DNA of 64,000 nucleotides from Streptomyces sp. JH14 (GCF_029428675.1 NZ_JAJNEL010000001.1:1426001-1490000), one strand, 5' to 3'. Positions 15,201 through 24,500 are shown, counted from the stretch's first letter. The notes: generated by a model from the letters alone, not told the origin. Translations and numbers: made by a program.

Positions 15201-15227
15201 GGGCACGGGCATTCCCTTCCCGTGCCC
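15201..15227 (-). terminator. Terminator hairpin after flavin amine oxidase gene
   Basis: GGGCACGGG (15201-15209) and CCCGTGCCC (15219-15227) form a perfect 9-bp stem with a 9-nt loop just after the oxidase stop at 15241. It separates that gene from the PAC2 gene in the same direction. Confidence 0.55.
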
Positions 15228-15240
15228 ATTCACAGGGTGT

Positions 15241-16857
15241 TTACGCCAGGACCCGCGCGTGCAGTGCGGTGACCGCCTTCCGTGCGGAGGTGAACGCGCC
15301 GTGCTGCCAGGCGTCGGCGTAGCTGAGGTGGTCACCGGCGAAGTACACCCGCCCGGCGGCCCGGTTGAGCGGTGCGAACACAGGGGCGTCGGGGCCGCCG
15401 GCGAGCGAGTGCCAGGCGGCTTCCAGGTGCGGGGTCTGGCGCCAGTGGTGGGAGAACGACGAGGCGAGTTCGGTGCGGTACTTCTCGCCGTGGATCTTCA
15501 CACCCTGGGCGACGGCGCGCGCCTCCCGCTCGCGCGGGGTGAGTGCCGCATACGCGTCGGCGTCCGCACCGTAGTTGTAGTAGCCGATGACGGTGCCGCG
15601 CGCGCCGTTGTGTCCGTACGACGGGTACCAGATGTGCGACAGGTCCATGTCGGTCTCGGTGATGCCGCCGTAGATGCGGTGGTCGGTCTCCCACCAGCGG
15701 CTCCGGTACTCCAGACCGATCTTGCCGGCCGAGGACGGCTTGCAGGCCTCCAGTGCGGTCTGTACGGCGGGGCCGAGGTTGTGCGAGGTCTTGGCGAGGA
15801 TGTTGGGCGGCAGGGCGGCGATGCAGTAGTCCGCCTCGATGGTGCGGGTGTGCCCGGCCTGCGTGTACGTGACGGTGACGCCGTGGGCCGTGTCGGTGAT
15901 GTCGCTGACGGCGGCGCCGGTACGGATCCTGCGCTCGCCCACCGCCCGGGTCAGCGCGGCGGGTATCCGGTCCATGCCGCCGACCGGCTGGAACATCAGC
16001 ATGGCCTGGTCGTACTCGAATTCGAAGGAGAAGTAGCGTCCGACGCCGCTCGCGAAGACCTCGGAGGCGGACGGTACGGAGCCGAGTTCCTCACCGGGGG
16101 TTCCGGCGGCCGCGGGGTCGATACGGTAGCCGCGCCGGGGGCTGCCGCCGTAGGTGAGCGTGTCGCCGATGTCGCCGAAGTCCTTGAGGAATTCGAGGAG
16201 CCGCTCCTGGTCGTCGGCGGTGATCCGGCGGTCGAGGGCACCCTTGTCGGTGGCCTTGGCGAGGAGTTCGGCCACATAGCCGTACACATCCGCCTTCGCG
16301 GTGCGGTAGCGCACCGGGGCCTTCATGCCGGCCTTCTCGTTGAAGATATAGGCCTGCGCGTTCACGTTGGTGAACACCTCGATGGGGACGCCGAGTTCAC
16401 GGCAGTAGTCGAGGGTGACCATCCACTGGGGGATCCGGGCGGGTCCGGCGTTCATGTACTGGCCCTCGGTGAACCGGGCCGTCTGCTGGTTTCCGTGGAT
16501 GTCCGTCGTGGAATCGCCGCCGCGCACGGTGAAGTTGCGGCCACCGGTACGGCTCCTGGCCTCCAGGACCGTGCAGTCGTAACCGGCCTTGCCCAGTTCG
16601 TAGGCGGCGGCGAGGCCGGCGATGCCGCCCCCGACGATGACGACCTTGGCCGCGCCCTTCCCCTTCAGCGTGAAGTCGCTCCGGCTGGGGGCGTGAAAGG
16701 CGGGTTCGCGCTGTGCGGCCCGGGCGGTGGGGGCGAGGCCGAGGGCCCCCATGGTCGCGAACATCGCGCCCGCCCCGCCGGTGACCCCTACCTGGCGCAG
16801 AAAGCTGCGGCGGCTCGAACCCGCCGCGGCGGGTGAGTTGTGCGACGTGTGGGTCAT
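15241..16857 (-). CDS. Tat-exported flavin-containing amine oxidase
   Basis: The 538-residue protein opens with a twin-arginine signal (SRRSFLRQVG) and a cleavable hydrophobic segment to about residue 48. The FAD-binding motif is VVIVGGGIAGLAAAYELG, followed by LEARSRTGGRNFTV and, at the C-terminus, VYFAGDHLSYADAWQHGA, as in monoamine and L-amino-acid oxidases. These enzymes oxidise an amine or amino acid with release of ammonia and H2O2, here outside the cell after folding and FAD loading inside. GPARIPQW and WWETDHRIYGG favour the L-amino-acid oxidase branch, but the substrate remains open. The ATG has GAGGAG upstream. Confidence 0.88.
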   Translation of the reverse strand: MTHTSHNSPAAAGSSRRSFLRQVGVTGGAGAMFATMGALGLAPTARAAQREPAFHAPSRSDFTLKGKGAAKVVIVGGGIAGLAAAYELGKAGYDCTVLEARSRTGGRNFTVRGGDSTTDIHGNQQTARFTEGQYMNAGPARIPQWMVTLDYCRELGVPIEVFTNVNAQAYIFNEKAGMKAPVRYRTAKADVYGYVAELLAKATDKGALDRRITADDQERLLEFLKDFGDIGDTLTYGGSPRRGYRIDPAAAGTPGEELGSVPSASEVFASGVGRYFSFEFEYDQAMLMFQPVGGMDRIPAALTRAVGERRIRTGAAVSDITDTAHGVTVTYTQAGHTRTIEADYCIAALPPNILAKTSHNLGPAVQTALEACKPSSAGKIGLEYRSRWWETDHRIYGGITETDMDLSHIWYPSYGHNGARGTVIGYYNYGADADAYAALTPREREARAVAQGVKIHGEKYRTELASSFSHHWRQTPHLEAAWHSLAGGPDAPVFAPLNRAAGRVYFAGDHLSYADAWQHGAFTSARKAVTALHARVLA

Positions 16858-16982
16858 GTCCCGGCTCCTCTTCGGTTATTGAGGTTGCCCGGATCCTGGC
16901 AAGCGGTTGTTACGGCTCGTCAGTTACTCATGTATCCCGCACGTTTCTCTCCGTTCACCGCACTCCGACCATCGGCGGCCAA

Positions 16983-17022
16983 TGGTCCAGACCTTGACAG
17001 GGACACGCCCCATCCCTACCGT
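16983..17022 (+). promoter_or_regulatory. DasR-like operator overlapping a -35/-10 promoter
   Basis: TGGTCCAGACCT (16983-16994) closely matches the DasR element (consensus around TGGTCTAGACCA) found before Streptomyces chitinase genes. It runs into TTGACA (16994-16999), and TACCGT (17017-17022) follows after 17 bp. The promoter points at the secreted beta-helix gene at 17103. This suggests repression that is relieved by aminosugar phosphates. DasR itself is not in the window. Confidence 0.6.
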
Positions 17023-17102
17023 CACTGGGCAGCGCGTTCAGGCATACGCCCCACATTCATGTACCAGGACGGCTCGCACTCCTTCGACGGGAAGGCACCC
17101 CC

Positions 17103-18071
17103 ATGCGCACCCGCACACTGCTCCCCGCCCTGCTGGCCACGGTGCTCGCCTCCGGCGGCCCGGCCCTCGCCTCCGCCACCGCCGCCGGCGCCGGCGGCGG
17201 CACGGTCGTCGACGTGAGCACCGCCGCCGAGCTCAAGGCGGCCCTGGCCGCCGCCGTCCCCGGTGACACCATCCGGCTCGCCGACGGCACGTACACCGGC
17301 AACTTCAAGGCGACCGTGCCCGGCACCTCCTCCGCCCGGATCACCCTCACCGGCTCGTCGGGGGCGGTCCTCACGGCGAATGGAGGCTACGGCCTGTATC
17401 TCAATGGGGCGTCGTACTGGACCGTCCAGGGCATGACCGTCACCGGCGGCCAGAAGGGCATCATGGCCGACGCCGCGAACGGCGTCGTCATCGACTCGGT
17501 GACCGTGCACGACCTGGACATGGAGGGTGTGCACTTCCGCAGGTCCAGCGCGGACGGCGTCATCAGGAACTCGCGGATCCACGACACGGGGCACGACGGC
17601 CGCGGCATGGGCGAGGGCGTCTACGTCGGCACGGCCGGCGACCTCACCGACCGGAGCGACCGTGTGCAGATCATCGGCAACACGATCGGCCCGGGCGTCG
17701 GCGGCGAGAACGTCGACATCAAGGAAGGCACCACCGGAGCGAGCATCATCGGCAACACCTTCGACGGCAGCGGGCTGACCGGCGCCAACTTCGACGACTC
17801 CTGGGTCGACGTGAAGGGCAACGATGTCCTGGTCGAGGGCAATACGGGCTCCCGCACGACCAACAACGGCTACGAGACCCACACCCAGCAGAGCGGCTGG
17901 GGCTGCGGCACCGTCTTCCGCGACAACACCTCGGACCTGTCCGGCGCCACGGGCGACAAGCAGATCGCCTTCAACATCACCAACTTCGGCGCGAACTGCC
18001 CGACCACCGTCCACAGCAGCAACACGGTCACCGGCGGCAAGGGCCTGACCAACATCGCCGTCACGCCGTAA
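17103..18071 (+). CDS. Secreted right-handed beta-helix protein (pectate-lyase-like)
   Basis: A Sec signal (about residues 1-28, ending ALASATA) leads a 322-residue protein. AELKAALAAAVPGDTIRLADGTYTG is the usual entry of pectate-lyase or chondroitinase B-like beta-helices. Parallel coil repeats follow (GVVIDSVTVHD, DGVIRNSRIHDTG, DRVQIIGNTIG, GASIIGNTFDG and more). It probably cleaves or binds an extracellular polysaccharide. Only two Cys remain in the mature chain (GWGCGTVF and GANCPTTV), possibly a disulfide. Substrate is unclear. The DasR-like site upstream would fit chitin/GlcNAc-linked control. The ATG has GGAAGG upstream. Confidence 0.85.
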   Translation: MRTRTLLPALLATVLASGGPALASATAAGAGGGTVVDVSTAAELKAALAAAVPGDTIRLADGTYTGNFKATVPGTSSARITLTGSSGAVLTANGGYGLYLNGASYWTVQGMTVTGGQKGIMADAANGVVIDSVTVHDLDMEGVHFRRSSADGVIRNSRIHDTGHDGRGMGEGVYVGTAGDLTDRSDRVQIIGNTIGPGVGGENVDIKEGTTGASIIGNTFDGSGLTGANFDDSWVDVKGNDVLVEGNTGSRTTNNGYETHTQQSGWGCGTVFRDNTSDLSGATGDKQIAFNITNFGANCPTTVHSSNTVTGGKGLTNIAVTP

Positions 18072-18088
18072 CCCGGCCGCGGAAACGA

Positions 18089-18122
18089 GTGAGGCCCGCT
18101 CCCCGAAGGGAGCGGGCCTCAC
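18089..18122. terminator. Strong bidirectional terminator
   Basis: A perfect 15-bp stem (18089-18103 with 18108-18122) closed by a CGAA tetraloop lies between the beta-helix gene and the convergent rpsA. Confidence 0.85.
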
Positions 18123-18164
18123 TGTCAGCTACTGCAGCCGATGACCGGCCGGAGGGTCAGAGCG

Positions 18165-19673
18165 TCAGCTCTGGCCGCCCGCCAGCTTCTCGCGCAGGGC
18201 AGCCAGGGCCTCGTCCGACGCCAGCGCACCGGACGTGTCCGCGGACTCCGAGGAGTACGAACCGCCGCCGGCACCGGAGGCAGCCGGGGTGCCACCGGCC
18301 GGGGCGGCAGCGCCCTCGGCAGCAGCGGCCTCGTCGGCCTCGCGGGACTTGATGACCTGGGCGCGGTGCTGCTCGAAGCGCTCCTGCGCCTCGGCGTACT
18401 GCGTCTCCCACGCCTCGCGCTGGGTCTCGTAGCCCTCGAGCCAGTCGTTGGTCTCGGGGTCGAAGCCCTCGGGGTAGATGTAGTTGCCCTGGTCGTCGTA
18501 GGACGCGGCCATGCCGTACAGGGTCGGGTCGAACTCGACCGAGGCGGCGTCGGCACCGAAGGCCTCGTTGGCCTGCTTCAGCGAGAGGCTGATGCGACGG
18601 CGCTCGAGGTCGATGTCGATGACCTTGACGAAGATCTCGTCGTTGACCTGGACGACCTGCTCCGGGATCTCCACGTGGCGCTCGGCCAGCTCGGAGATGT
18701 GGACCAGACCCTCGATGCCCTCGTCGACGCGCACGAACGCACCGAACGGAACGAGCTTCGTGACCTTACCGGGAACGACCTGCCCGATCTGGTGCGTACG
18801 GGCGAACTGCTGCCACGGGTCTTCCTGCGTCGCCTTGAGCGACAGGGAGACGCGCTCGCGGTCCATGTCGACGTCGAGAACCTCGACGGTGACTTCCTGG
18901 CCGACCTCGACAACCTCGGAGGGGTGGTCGATGTGCTTCCAGGAGAGCTCGGAGACGTGCACGAGACCGTCGACGCCGCCGAGGTCCACGAACGCACCGA
19001 AGTTGACGATCGAGGAGACGACGCCGGAGCGGACCTGGCCCTTCTGCAGGGTCGTGAGGAAGGTCTGGCGGACCTCGCTCTGGGTCTGCTCGAGCCAGGC
19101 GCGGCGGGACAGGACCACGTTGTTGCGGTTCTTGTCCAGCTCGATGATCTTCGCCTCGAGCTCCTTGCCCACGTAGGGCTGAAGGTCGCGGACACGACGC
19201 ATCTCGACGAGCGACGCCGGGAGGAAGCCGCGGAGGCCGATGTCGAGGATGAGACCACCCTTGACGACCTCGATGACGGTACCGGTGACGATGCCGTCTT
19301 CTTCCTTGATCTTCTCGATGGTGCCCCAGGCACGCTCGTACTGAGCGCGCTTCTTCGAGAGGATCAGGCGGCCTTCCTTGTCCTCCTTCTGGAGAACCAG
19401 GGCCTCGATCTCGTCGCCGACCTTGACGACCTCGTTCGGGTCGACGTCGTGCTTGATCGAGAGCTCGCGGCTCGGGATGACGCCTTCGGTCTTGTAACCG
19501 ATGTCGAGGAGAACCTCGTCCCGGTCAACCTTGACGATGACACCGTCAACGATGTCGCCGTCGTTGAAGTACTTGATCGTCTCGTCGATCGCCGCGAGGA
19601 ACGCGTCCGCGTCGCCGATGTCGTTGACCGCAACCTGCGGAGTGGTGGCGGTGGTCTCGGTGCTGCTCGTCAT
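18165..19673 (-). CDS. rpsA: 30S ribosomal protein S1
   Basis: The 502-residue protein has four S1/OB repeats, the actinobacterial number. They begin near GDIVDGVIVKVDRDEVLLDIG, GIVTGTVIEVVKGGLILDIG, GQVRSGVVSSIVNFGAFVDLG and GQVVPGKVTKLVPFGAFVRV. A Glu/Ala-rich tail with Gly/Ser segments follows. S1 brings mRNA to the 30S subunit. The gene is transcribed from a near-consensus promoter about 190 bp upstream, leaving a long untranslated leader. Confidence 0.97.
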   Translation of the reverse strand: MTSSTETTATTPQVAVNDIGDADAFLAAIDETIKYFNDGDIVDGVIVKVDRDEVLLDIGYKTEGVIPSRELSIKHDVDPNEVVKVGDEIEALVLQKEDKEGRLILSKKRAQYERAWGTIEKIKEEDGIVTGTVIEVVKGGLILDIGLRGFLPASLVEMRRVRDLQPYVGKELEAKIIELDKNRNNVVLSRRAWLEQTQSEVRQTFLTTLQKGQVRSGVVSSIVNFGAFVDLGGVDGLVHVSELSWKHIDHPSEVVEVGQEVTVEVLDVDMDRERVSLSLKATQEDPWQQFARTHQIGQVVPGKVTKLVPFGAFVRVDEGIEGLVHISELAERHVEIPEQVVQVNDEIFVKVIDIDLERRRISLSLKQANEAFGADAASVEFDPTLYGMAASYDDQGNYIYPEGFDPETNDWLEGYETQREAWETQYAEAQERFEQHRAQVIKSREADEAAAAEGAAAPAGGTPAASGAGGGSYSSESADTSGALASDEALAALREKLAGGQS

Positions 19674-19871
19674 GTGGGAAAGGGCTCCGGTACGGACAGT
19701 GAGTCGTAGGTACTGCTACGCCGAGAGCCCGTATCGCCTCTGCAGAAGCCGGACAGCCGAGGAAGCACCCGACCCGGCGAGCGGGAGGCGCCTCGTGAAC
19801 CGAGGGGACATGCAACAGACGCAAGCGCGGCCTGCTAGGTCTGAGGCGCGCAGGCTCGCAGCGCAACTTGT

Positions 19872-19900
19872 AGCATACGGGGGCAGCCGGGCATGGTCAA
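19872..19900 (-). promoter_or_regulatory. rpsA promoter
   Basis: On the minus strand TTGACC (19900-19895), a 17-bp spacer and TATGCT (19877-19872) make a near-consensus vegetative promoter. Transcription would begin near 19865, giving a leader of about 190 nt. A short GGGGC-AAATG-GCCCC dyad sits just upstream of the -35 at 19920-19934. Confidence 0.75.
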
Positions 19901-20070
19901 TGCGCGAAGGCGGACACCAGGGGCAAATGGCCCCAAACCCGACACAATTCATGTTCCCCGAGGCCACATCGGCCCCGGCCTTGTTGCGTGAGCACGGTTC
20001 CGTACCCACAGGTGCTCCCAGGTACGTACCGCGCGCAACGGGGTGAAGGCAAACTACAACGACGGACACG

Positions 20071-20883
20071 ATGAGCCAAGAGATCTACGCCACCGAACCG
20101 GAAGCGACTCGTCGCAGCGCCGGGGAAGCGGAGAGCAGCCGGGCCAGTCGCGGCTGGTGGGACCGGAACGCCGACGAGTACCAGAGCGACCACGGCGCCT
20201 TCCTCGGCGACGACCGCTTCATCTGGGGTCCGGAGGGTCTCGACGAGGCCGACGCGGGGCTGCTCGGCCCGGCCGGGTCGCTGAGCGGCCTGGACATCCT
20301 GGAGATCGGCGCCGGCGCGGCGCAGTGCTCGCGCTGGCTGGCCGCCCGCGGCGCCCGCGCCGTCGCCCTCGACCTCTCGCACCGCCAGCTCCAGCACGCG
20401 CTGCGGATCGGCGACGAGGTTCCGCTGGTGGAGGCCGACGCCGGGAGGCTGCCGTTCCGGGACGGCTCCTTCGACCTGGCCTGCTCCGCCTACGGTGCGG
20501 TCCCGTTCGTCGCCGATCCCGTCCAGGTCTTCCGCGAGGTGCACCGCGTGCTGCGGCCGGGCGGCCGCTGGGTCTTCTCCGTGACGCACCCGATCCGCTG
20601 GGCGTTCCCGGACGAGCCGGGGCCCGAGGGCCTGTCGGTCGCCGCCTCGTACTTCGACCGCACTCCGTACGTCGAACAGGACGAGCAGGGCAACGCCGTG
20701 TACGTCGAGCACCACCGGACGGTGGGCGACCGGGTGCGGGACGTGGTGGCCGGCGGGTTCCGGCTGATCGATCTGGTCGAACCGGAGTGGCCCGACTGGA
20801 ACCACCAGGAGTGGGGCGGCTGGTCCCCGCTGCGCGGAAACCTGATCCCGGGCACCGCAATCTTCGTCTGCGTACGGGACTGA
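20071..20883 (+). CDS. Class I SAM-dependent methyltransferase
   Basis: A 270-residue methyltransferase. Motif I is ILEIGAGAAQCSRWLAARG, motif II is AVALDLSHRQLQ, the acidic region is FDLACSAYGAVPFVADP, and VLRPGGRWVFSVTHP is motif III. The C-terminal half has WPDWNHQEWGGWSPLRGNLIPGTAIF, a conserved Streptomyces version. The substrate is unknown. The gene is divergent from rpsA and followed by hrpB 110 bp downstream. Confidence 0.88.
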   Translation: MSQEIYATEPEATRRSAGEAESSRASRGWWDRNADEYQSDHGAFLGDDRFIWGPEGLDEADAGLLGPAGSLSGLDILEIGAGAAQCSRWLAARGARAVALDLSHRQLQHALRIGDEVPLVEADAGRLPFRDGSFDLACSAYGAVPFVADPVQVFREVHRVLRPGGRWVFSVTHPIRWAFPDEPGPEGLSVAASYFDRTPYVEQDEQGNAVYVEHHRTVGDRVRDVVAGGFRLIDLVEPEWPDWNHQEWGGWSPLRGNLIPGTAIFVCVRD

Positions 20884-20918
20884 GCCCCGGCCGGCACGGC
20901 CGGCTCCTGGCCGGACGC

Positions 20919-20982
20919 GACCGGGGCTCCCTCCGTACGGGACCGGGCTCCCTCCGTACGGGACCGGGCACCCGTCGTACGA
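20919..20982. repeat. Tandem repeat, about three 21-bp units
   Basis: GACCGGG-CTCCCTCCGTACGG units occur at 20919-20940 (22 bp), 20941-20961 and, degenerate, 20962-20982. The array sits between the methyltransferase stop and the GTG of hrpB. The GTACGG core is a common Streptomyces k-mer, so slippage is the simplest origin. Confidence 0.7.
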
Positions 20983-20992
20983 GACTGGGTGC

Positions 20993-23491
20993 GTGATCCG
21001 TACCGACGCCCTCGACCGGCTGCCCGTCCGAACCGCCGTCCCCGCCCTCCGGCAGGCGCTCGACGACCGGGGTGTCGCGGTGCTCTGCGCGCCCCCGGGC
21101 ACCGGCAAGACGACGCTCGTCCCGCTGGTCCTCGCGGGCCTGGTCGGCGGTGGCCCCGCACGCCGCGTGCTGGTCGCCGAACCGCGCCGGATCGCGGCCC
21201 GCGCGGCGGCCCGGCGGATGGCCTGGCTGCTGGGGGAGCAGGCAGGGCAGCGCGTCGGGTTCACGGTGCGCGGGGAGCGTGTCGTGGGGCGCGGCACGGT
21301 GGTGGAGGTCGTGACCACCGGCGTGCTCCTGCAACGGCTCCAGCGCGACCAGGAACTCGCCGGGATCGATGCGGTGATCATCGACGAGTGCCATGAACGT
21401 CATCTGGACGCGGACACCGTCGCCGCGTTCCTCCTCGACGTGCGCGAGGCGATCCGGCCCGATCTGCGGCTGGTCGCGGCGTCGGCGACCACGGACGCGG
21501 AGGGCTGGGCCCGGCTGCTCGGCGATGCGCCGGTGGTCGAGGCGCACGGCGTGTCGCACCCGGTCGACGTGGTGTGGGCGCCGCCGGTGCGGCCGGTGCG
21601 GCCGCCGCACGGGATGCGCGTCGATCCGGCGCTGCTGACGCACGTCGCCGCGGTGGTGCGCCGGGCACTGGCCGAGCGGGACGGCGACGTGCTGTGCTTC
21701 CTGCCGGGTGTCGGTGAGATCGGCCGGGTCGCGGGGCAGCTGGCGGGGGTGCCCGCCGAGGTGCTGCAGGTGCACGGACGGGCTCCGGCGGCGGTGCAGG
21801 ACGCCGTGCTGGCGGGCTCCTCGGAGGGGCGCCGGGTTGTCCTGGCCACGTCCGTCGCGGAGTCGTCGCTGACGGTCCCGGGGGTGCGGATCGTCGTCGA
21901 CTCCGGCCTGGCCAGGGAGCCGCGCACCGATCACGCCCGCGGGCTGAGCGCGCTGACGACCGTACGGGCCTCGCAGGCGGCGGGAAGGCAGCGGGCGGGC
22001 CGGGCGGGGCGTGAGGCGCCGGGGGCGGTGTACCGGTGCTGGGAGCAGGCGGAGGACGGGCGGCTGGCCCGGTTCCCCTCGCCGGAGATCAAGGTCGCCG
22101 ATCTGACGGCGTTCGCGCTGCAGGCGGCGTGCTGGGGCGATCCGGATGCTTCGGGTCTGGCGCTGCTGGATCCGCCGCCGGCCGGGGCGATGGGTGCGGC
22201 CCGCGAGGTGCTGGCGGCGGTCGGCGCGGTGGACGCGGACGGCCGGGCGACCGACCGGGGCGTACGGATGTCGCGGCTCGGCCTGCATCCGCGGCTCGCC
22301 CGCGCGCTGCTGGACGGTGCGTCCGAGGTCGGCGGGCGCCGGGCGGCGGAGGTGGTGGCGCTGCTGAGCGAGGAACCGCCGCGGGAGTACGGGGACGACC
22401 TGGCGGCCGCACTGCGCACCGCCCGCCGGGGCGGGGACGGCTATGCGGCGCGCTGGCGGCAGGAGGTGCGGCGCCTGTCGTCGTCGCTGGAGGGCGGCCG
22501 CGAGGGTTCCGGTACGGACGATGCCGCCGCCGGCCTGGTGGCCGCGCTGGCGTTCCCCGAGCGGGTGGCGCGGGCCCGCGGCGAAGGGACGTTCCTGATG
22601 GCTTCGGGGACGGGCGCGGAGCTGCGGGACGGTTCGCGGCTGCGCAGTGCGCCCTGGCTGGCCGTCGCGGTCGCGGACCGCCCCGCGCACGCGGCGTCCG
22701 CCCGGGTGCGGCTCGCCGCCGTCATCGACGAGGACACCGCGCGGCTGGCCGCCGGGCACCTGCGGTTCCTGGGTGAGGAGGTCCGCTGGGCGGACGGCGA
22801 TGTGGTGGCGCGCACGGTGGAGCGGCTGGGCGCGGTCGAGCTGTCGGTACGGGCGCTGAAGCAGCCCGAGCCCGATCTGGTGCGGGCGGCGCTGGTGGAC
22901 GGGCTCGGGGTCGAGGGACTCGGGCTGCTGCGCTGGTCCCGGGAGACCGGACAGCTGCGGGAGCGGCTCGCCTTTCTGCACCGGGAGCTGGGCACGCCCT
23001 GGCCGGATGTGTCGGACGGGGCGCTGCTGGCCCGTACCGAGGAGTGGCTGGAGCCGGAACTGTCCCGGGCCCGGCGCCGCTCCGACCTGGCGCGGATCGA
23101 CGCCGGGCAGGCACTGCGGCGGCTCCTGCCGTGGGCGACCGGTGAGGCGGCCCGCCTCGACGAGCTGGCGCCGGAACGGATCGAGGTGCCGAGCGGGTCG
23201 CGGATCCGGGTGGAGTACGGCGGCGAGCAGCCCGTGCTGGCGGTGAAGCTCCAGGAGCTGTTCGGCCTCACCGAGACGCCGAAGGTGGCCGGGGTGCCCG
23301 TCCTCGTCCATCTGCTCTCCCCCGCGGGCCGCCCGGCGGCGGTCACCGCGGATCTGGCGTCGTTCTGGCGGGACGGGTACCGGGCGGTGCGGGCGGAGCT
23401 GCGCGGCCGCTACCCGAAGCATCCGTGGCCGGAGGACCCGACGACGGTCGCGGCGACGCGCCACACCTCGGCACGGCTCAGACGGGAGTAG
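20993..23491 (+). CDS. hrpB: ATP-dependent RNA helicase HrpB
   Basis: An 832-residue DExH helicase of normal HrpB length. Walker A is CAPPGTGKTTLVPL (near residue 35), motif Ia is LVAEPRRIAARAAARRM, motif II is DECHER, motif III is SATT and motif VI is QAAGRQRAGRAGR. The C-terminal part ends in PKHPWPEDP, the HrpB signature. The exact RNA role of HrpB in bacteria is not well defined. The start is GTG at 20993, directly after the tandem repeat, with no clear SD. The last 14 bp overlap the tail of the convergent DUF3068 gene. Confidence 0.93.
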   Translation: MIRTDALDRLPVRTAVPALRQALDDRGVAVLCAPPGTGKTTLVPLVLAGLVGGGPARRVLVAEPRRIAARAAARRMAWLLGEQAGQRVGFTVRGERVVGRGTVVEVVTTGVLLQRLQRDQELAGIDAVIIDECHERHLDADTVAAFLLDVREAIRPDLRLVAASATTDAEGWARLLGDAPVVEAHGVSHPVDVVWAPPVRPVRPPHGMRVDPALLTHVAAVVRRALAERDGDVLCFLPGVGEIGRVAGQLAGVPAEVLQVHGRAPAAVQDAVLAGSSEGRRVVLATSVAESSLTVPGVRIVVDSGLAREPRTDHARGLSALTTVRASQAAGRQRAGRAGREAPGAVYRCWEQAEDGRLARFPSPEIKVADLTAFALQAACWGDPDASGLALLDPPPAGAMGAAREVLAAVGAVDADGRATDRGVRMSRLGLHPRLARALLDGASEVGGRRAAEVVALLSEEPPREYGDDLAAALRTARRGGDGYAARWRQEVRRLSSSLEGGREGSGTDDAAAGLVAALAFPERVARARGEGTFLMASGTGAELRDGSRLRSAPWLAVAVADRPAHAASARVRLAAVIDEDTARLAAGHLRFLGEEVRWADGDVVARTVERLGAVELSVRALKQPEPDLVRAALVDGLGVEGLGLLRWSRETGQLRERLAFLHRELGTPWPDVSDGALLARTEEWLEPELSRARRRSDLARIDAGQALRRLLPWATGEAARLDELAPERIEVPSGSRIRVEYGGEQPVLAVKLQELFGLTETPKVAGVPVLVHLLSPAGRPAAVTADLASFWRDGYRAVRAELRGRYPKHPWPEDPTTVAATRHTSARLRRE

Positions 23492-24488
23492 GTGCCGGAT
23501 CCGGGGCGGGTGCGGCCGCGGGCTCCGGAGCTCGGCCCCCGGGCCGCCGGGACCGCGCCTCCAGCCAGAGCGCGAGGGCGAGCAGAACGGCGGCGAGCAG
23601 CAGGAAGCCCCACGGCAGGTACGAGGTGAGCAGCAGGATCAGCATCCGCTGGGACTTCACCAGGGCGACGGTGTACTCGATGTAGTCCTCGCGCATCTTC
23701 ACGTGCCCGGCGAACGCGGTGACCGTGTCCTGGGACATGCCCATCGCCTTCGCGTTGCGCAGCTCCTCCTTGTGGATCTCCTCGCCGTTGACGGGTGCAC
23801 CGGTCACCGGGTCGACCCAGAACATCCGCTTGGTGGTGTACCAGCGGGTCATGCCCGTACGGGCGACCTGCTCGGCGGTGACGCCCTTGATCGGCATCTT
23901 CTTCGGCATGGGGACCTTGGTCCACGGGATGGTCTGCTCGAAGTAGTAGACGTCCATGCCGCGGAACGTGCGGGTGCCCTTGTAGTGGATGGGCGAGGTG
24001 GTGCGGCTCTGGGCGTCGAAGTACTCGTAGTCGCGCTTCTCGGTGAGGAACGGCCATTTGAACTCGATGCCCTGGCGCGTGACGGGATCGCCGTCGACCA
24101 TTTCGCCGGTGGCGTGGACCGGCGCCTGGCTGTGCGCGTCGAAGATGTACCGCTCGGGGATCTGGGAGACCATCTTGCCGTTCGGGTCGACGACGTAGCT
24201 GAGACCGTCCCAGACGACGACGTCGCGGCCGGCGGTGCGCTCGATCCTCTCGGACTCCTCCACATTGCCCTTGAGGGTCTGCACGATGGTGACCTTGGGG
24301 ACCTGCTTGACCTTCATGCCGTCGTTGTAGTCGAGGAGGGTGGCGGGCTTCGCCTCCAGCACCATCTCCTGGTACTGGCTCGGCGGGATCTTCGCCAGCC
24401 TCGGGAAGGCGTACCAGCGCAGCAGGGGCGACAGGGCGGCGAAGAACACGGCGAAGGCCAGGAGTACGAGGCCGGCTCGGCGGCGCAT
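23478..24488 (-). CDS. DUF3068 (PorA-family-like) membrane protein
   Basis: The 336-residue protein has an N-terminal transmembrane anchor (VLLAFAVFFAALSPLLRW), a large outside domain and a second transmembrane helix near the end (LLTSYLPWGFLLLAAVLLALALW) before a Pro/Ala tail. Internal blocks such as GDPVTRQGIEFKWPF and FVDP-like TKRMFWVDPVTGAPV are typical of the DUF3068 family, which databases sometimes label PorA family. There is no evidence that it forms a pore. It follows a 45-residue peptide gene by 12 bp and is probably co-transcribed with it. The SD is GGGAGG. Confidence 0.85.
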   Translation of the reverse strand: MRRRAGLVLLAFAVFFAALSPLLRWYAFPRLAKIPPSQYQEMVLEAKPATLLDYNDGMKVKQVPKVTIVQTLKGNVEESERIERTAGRDVVVWDGLSYVVDPNGKMVSQIPERYIFDAHSQAPVHATGEMVDGDPVTRQGIEFKWPFLTEKRDYEYFDAQSRTTSPIHYKGTRTFRGMDVYYFEQTIPWTKVPMPKKMPIKGVTAEQVARTGMTRWYTTKRMFWVDPVTGAPVNGEEIHKEELRNAKAMGMSQDTVTAFAGHVKMREDYIEYTVALVKSQRMLILLLTSYLPWGFLLLAAVLLALALWLEARSRRPGGRAPEPAAAPAPDPAPTPV

Positions 24489-24500
24489 GGCGTCCTCCCT

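Noticed and set aside
18361-19200. Long plus-strand frames across rpsA rich in Asp, Val and Leu
   Set aside because: These are reverse-strand shadows of the S1 repeats.
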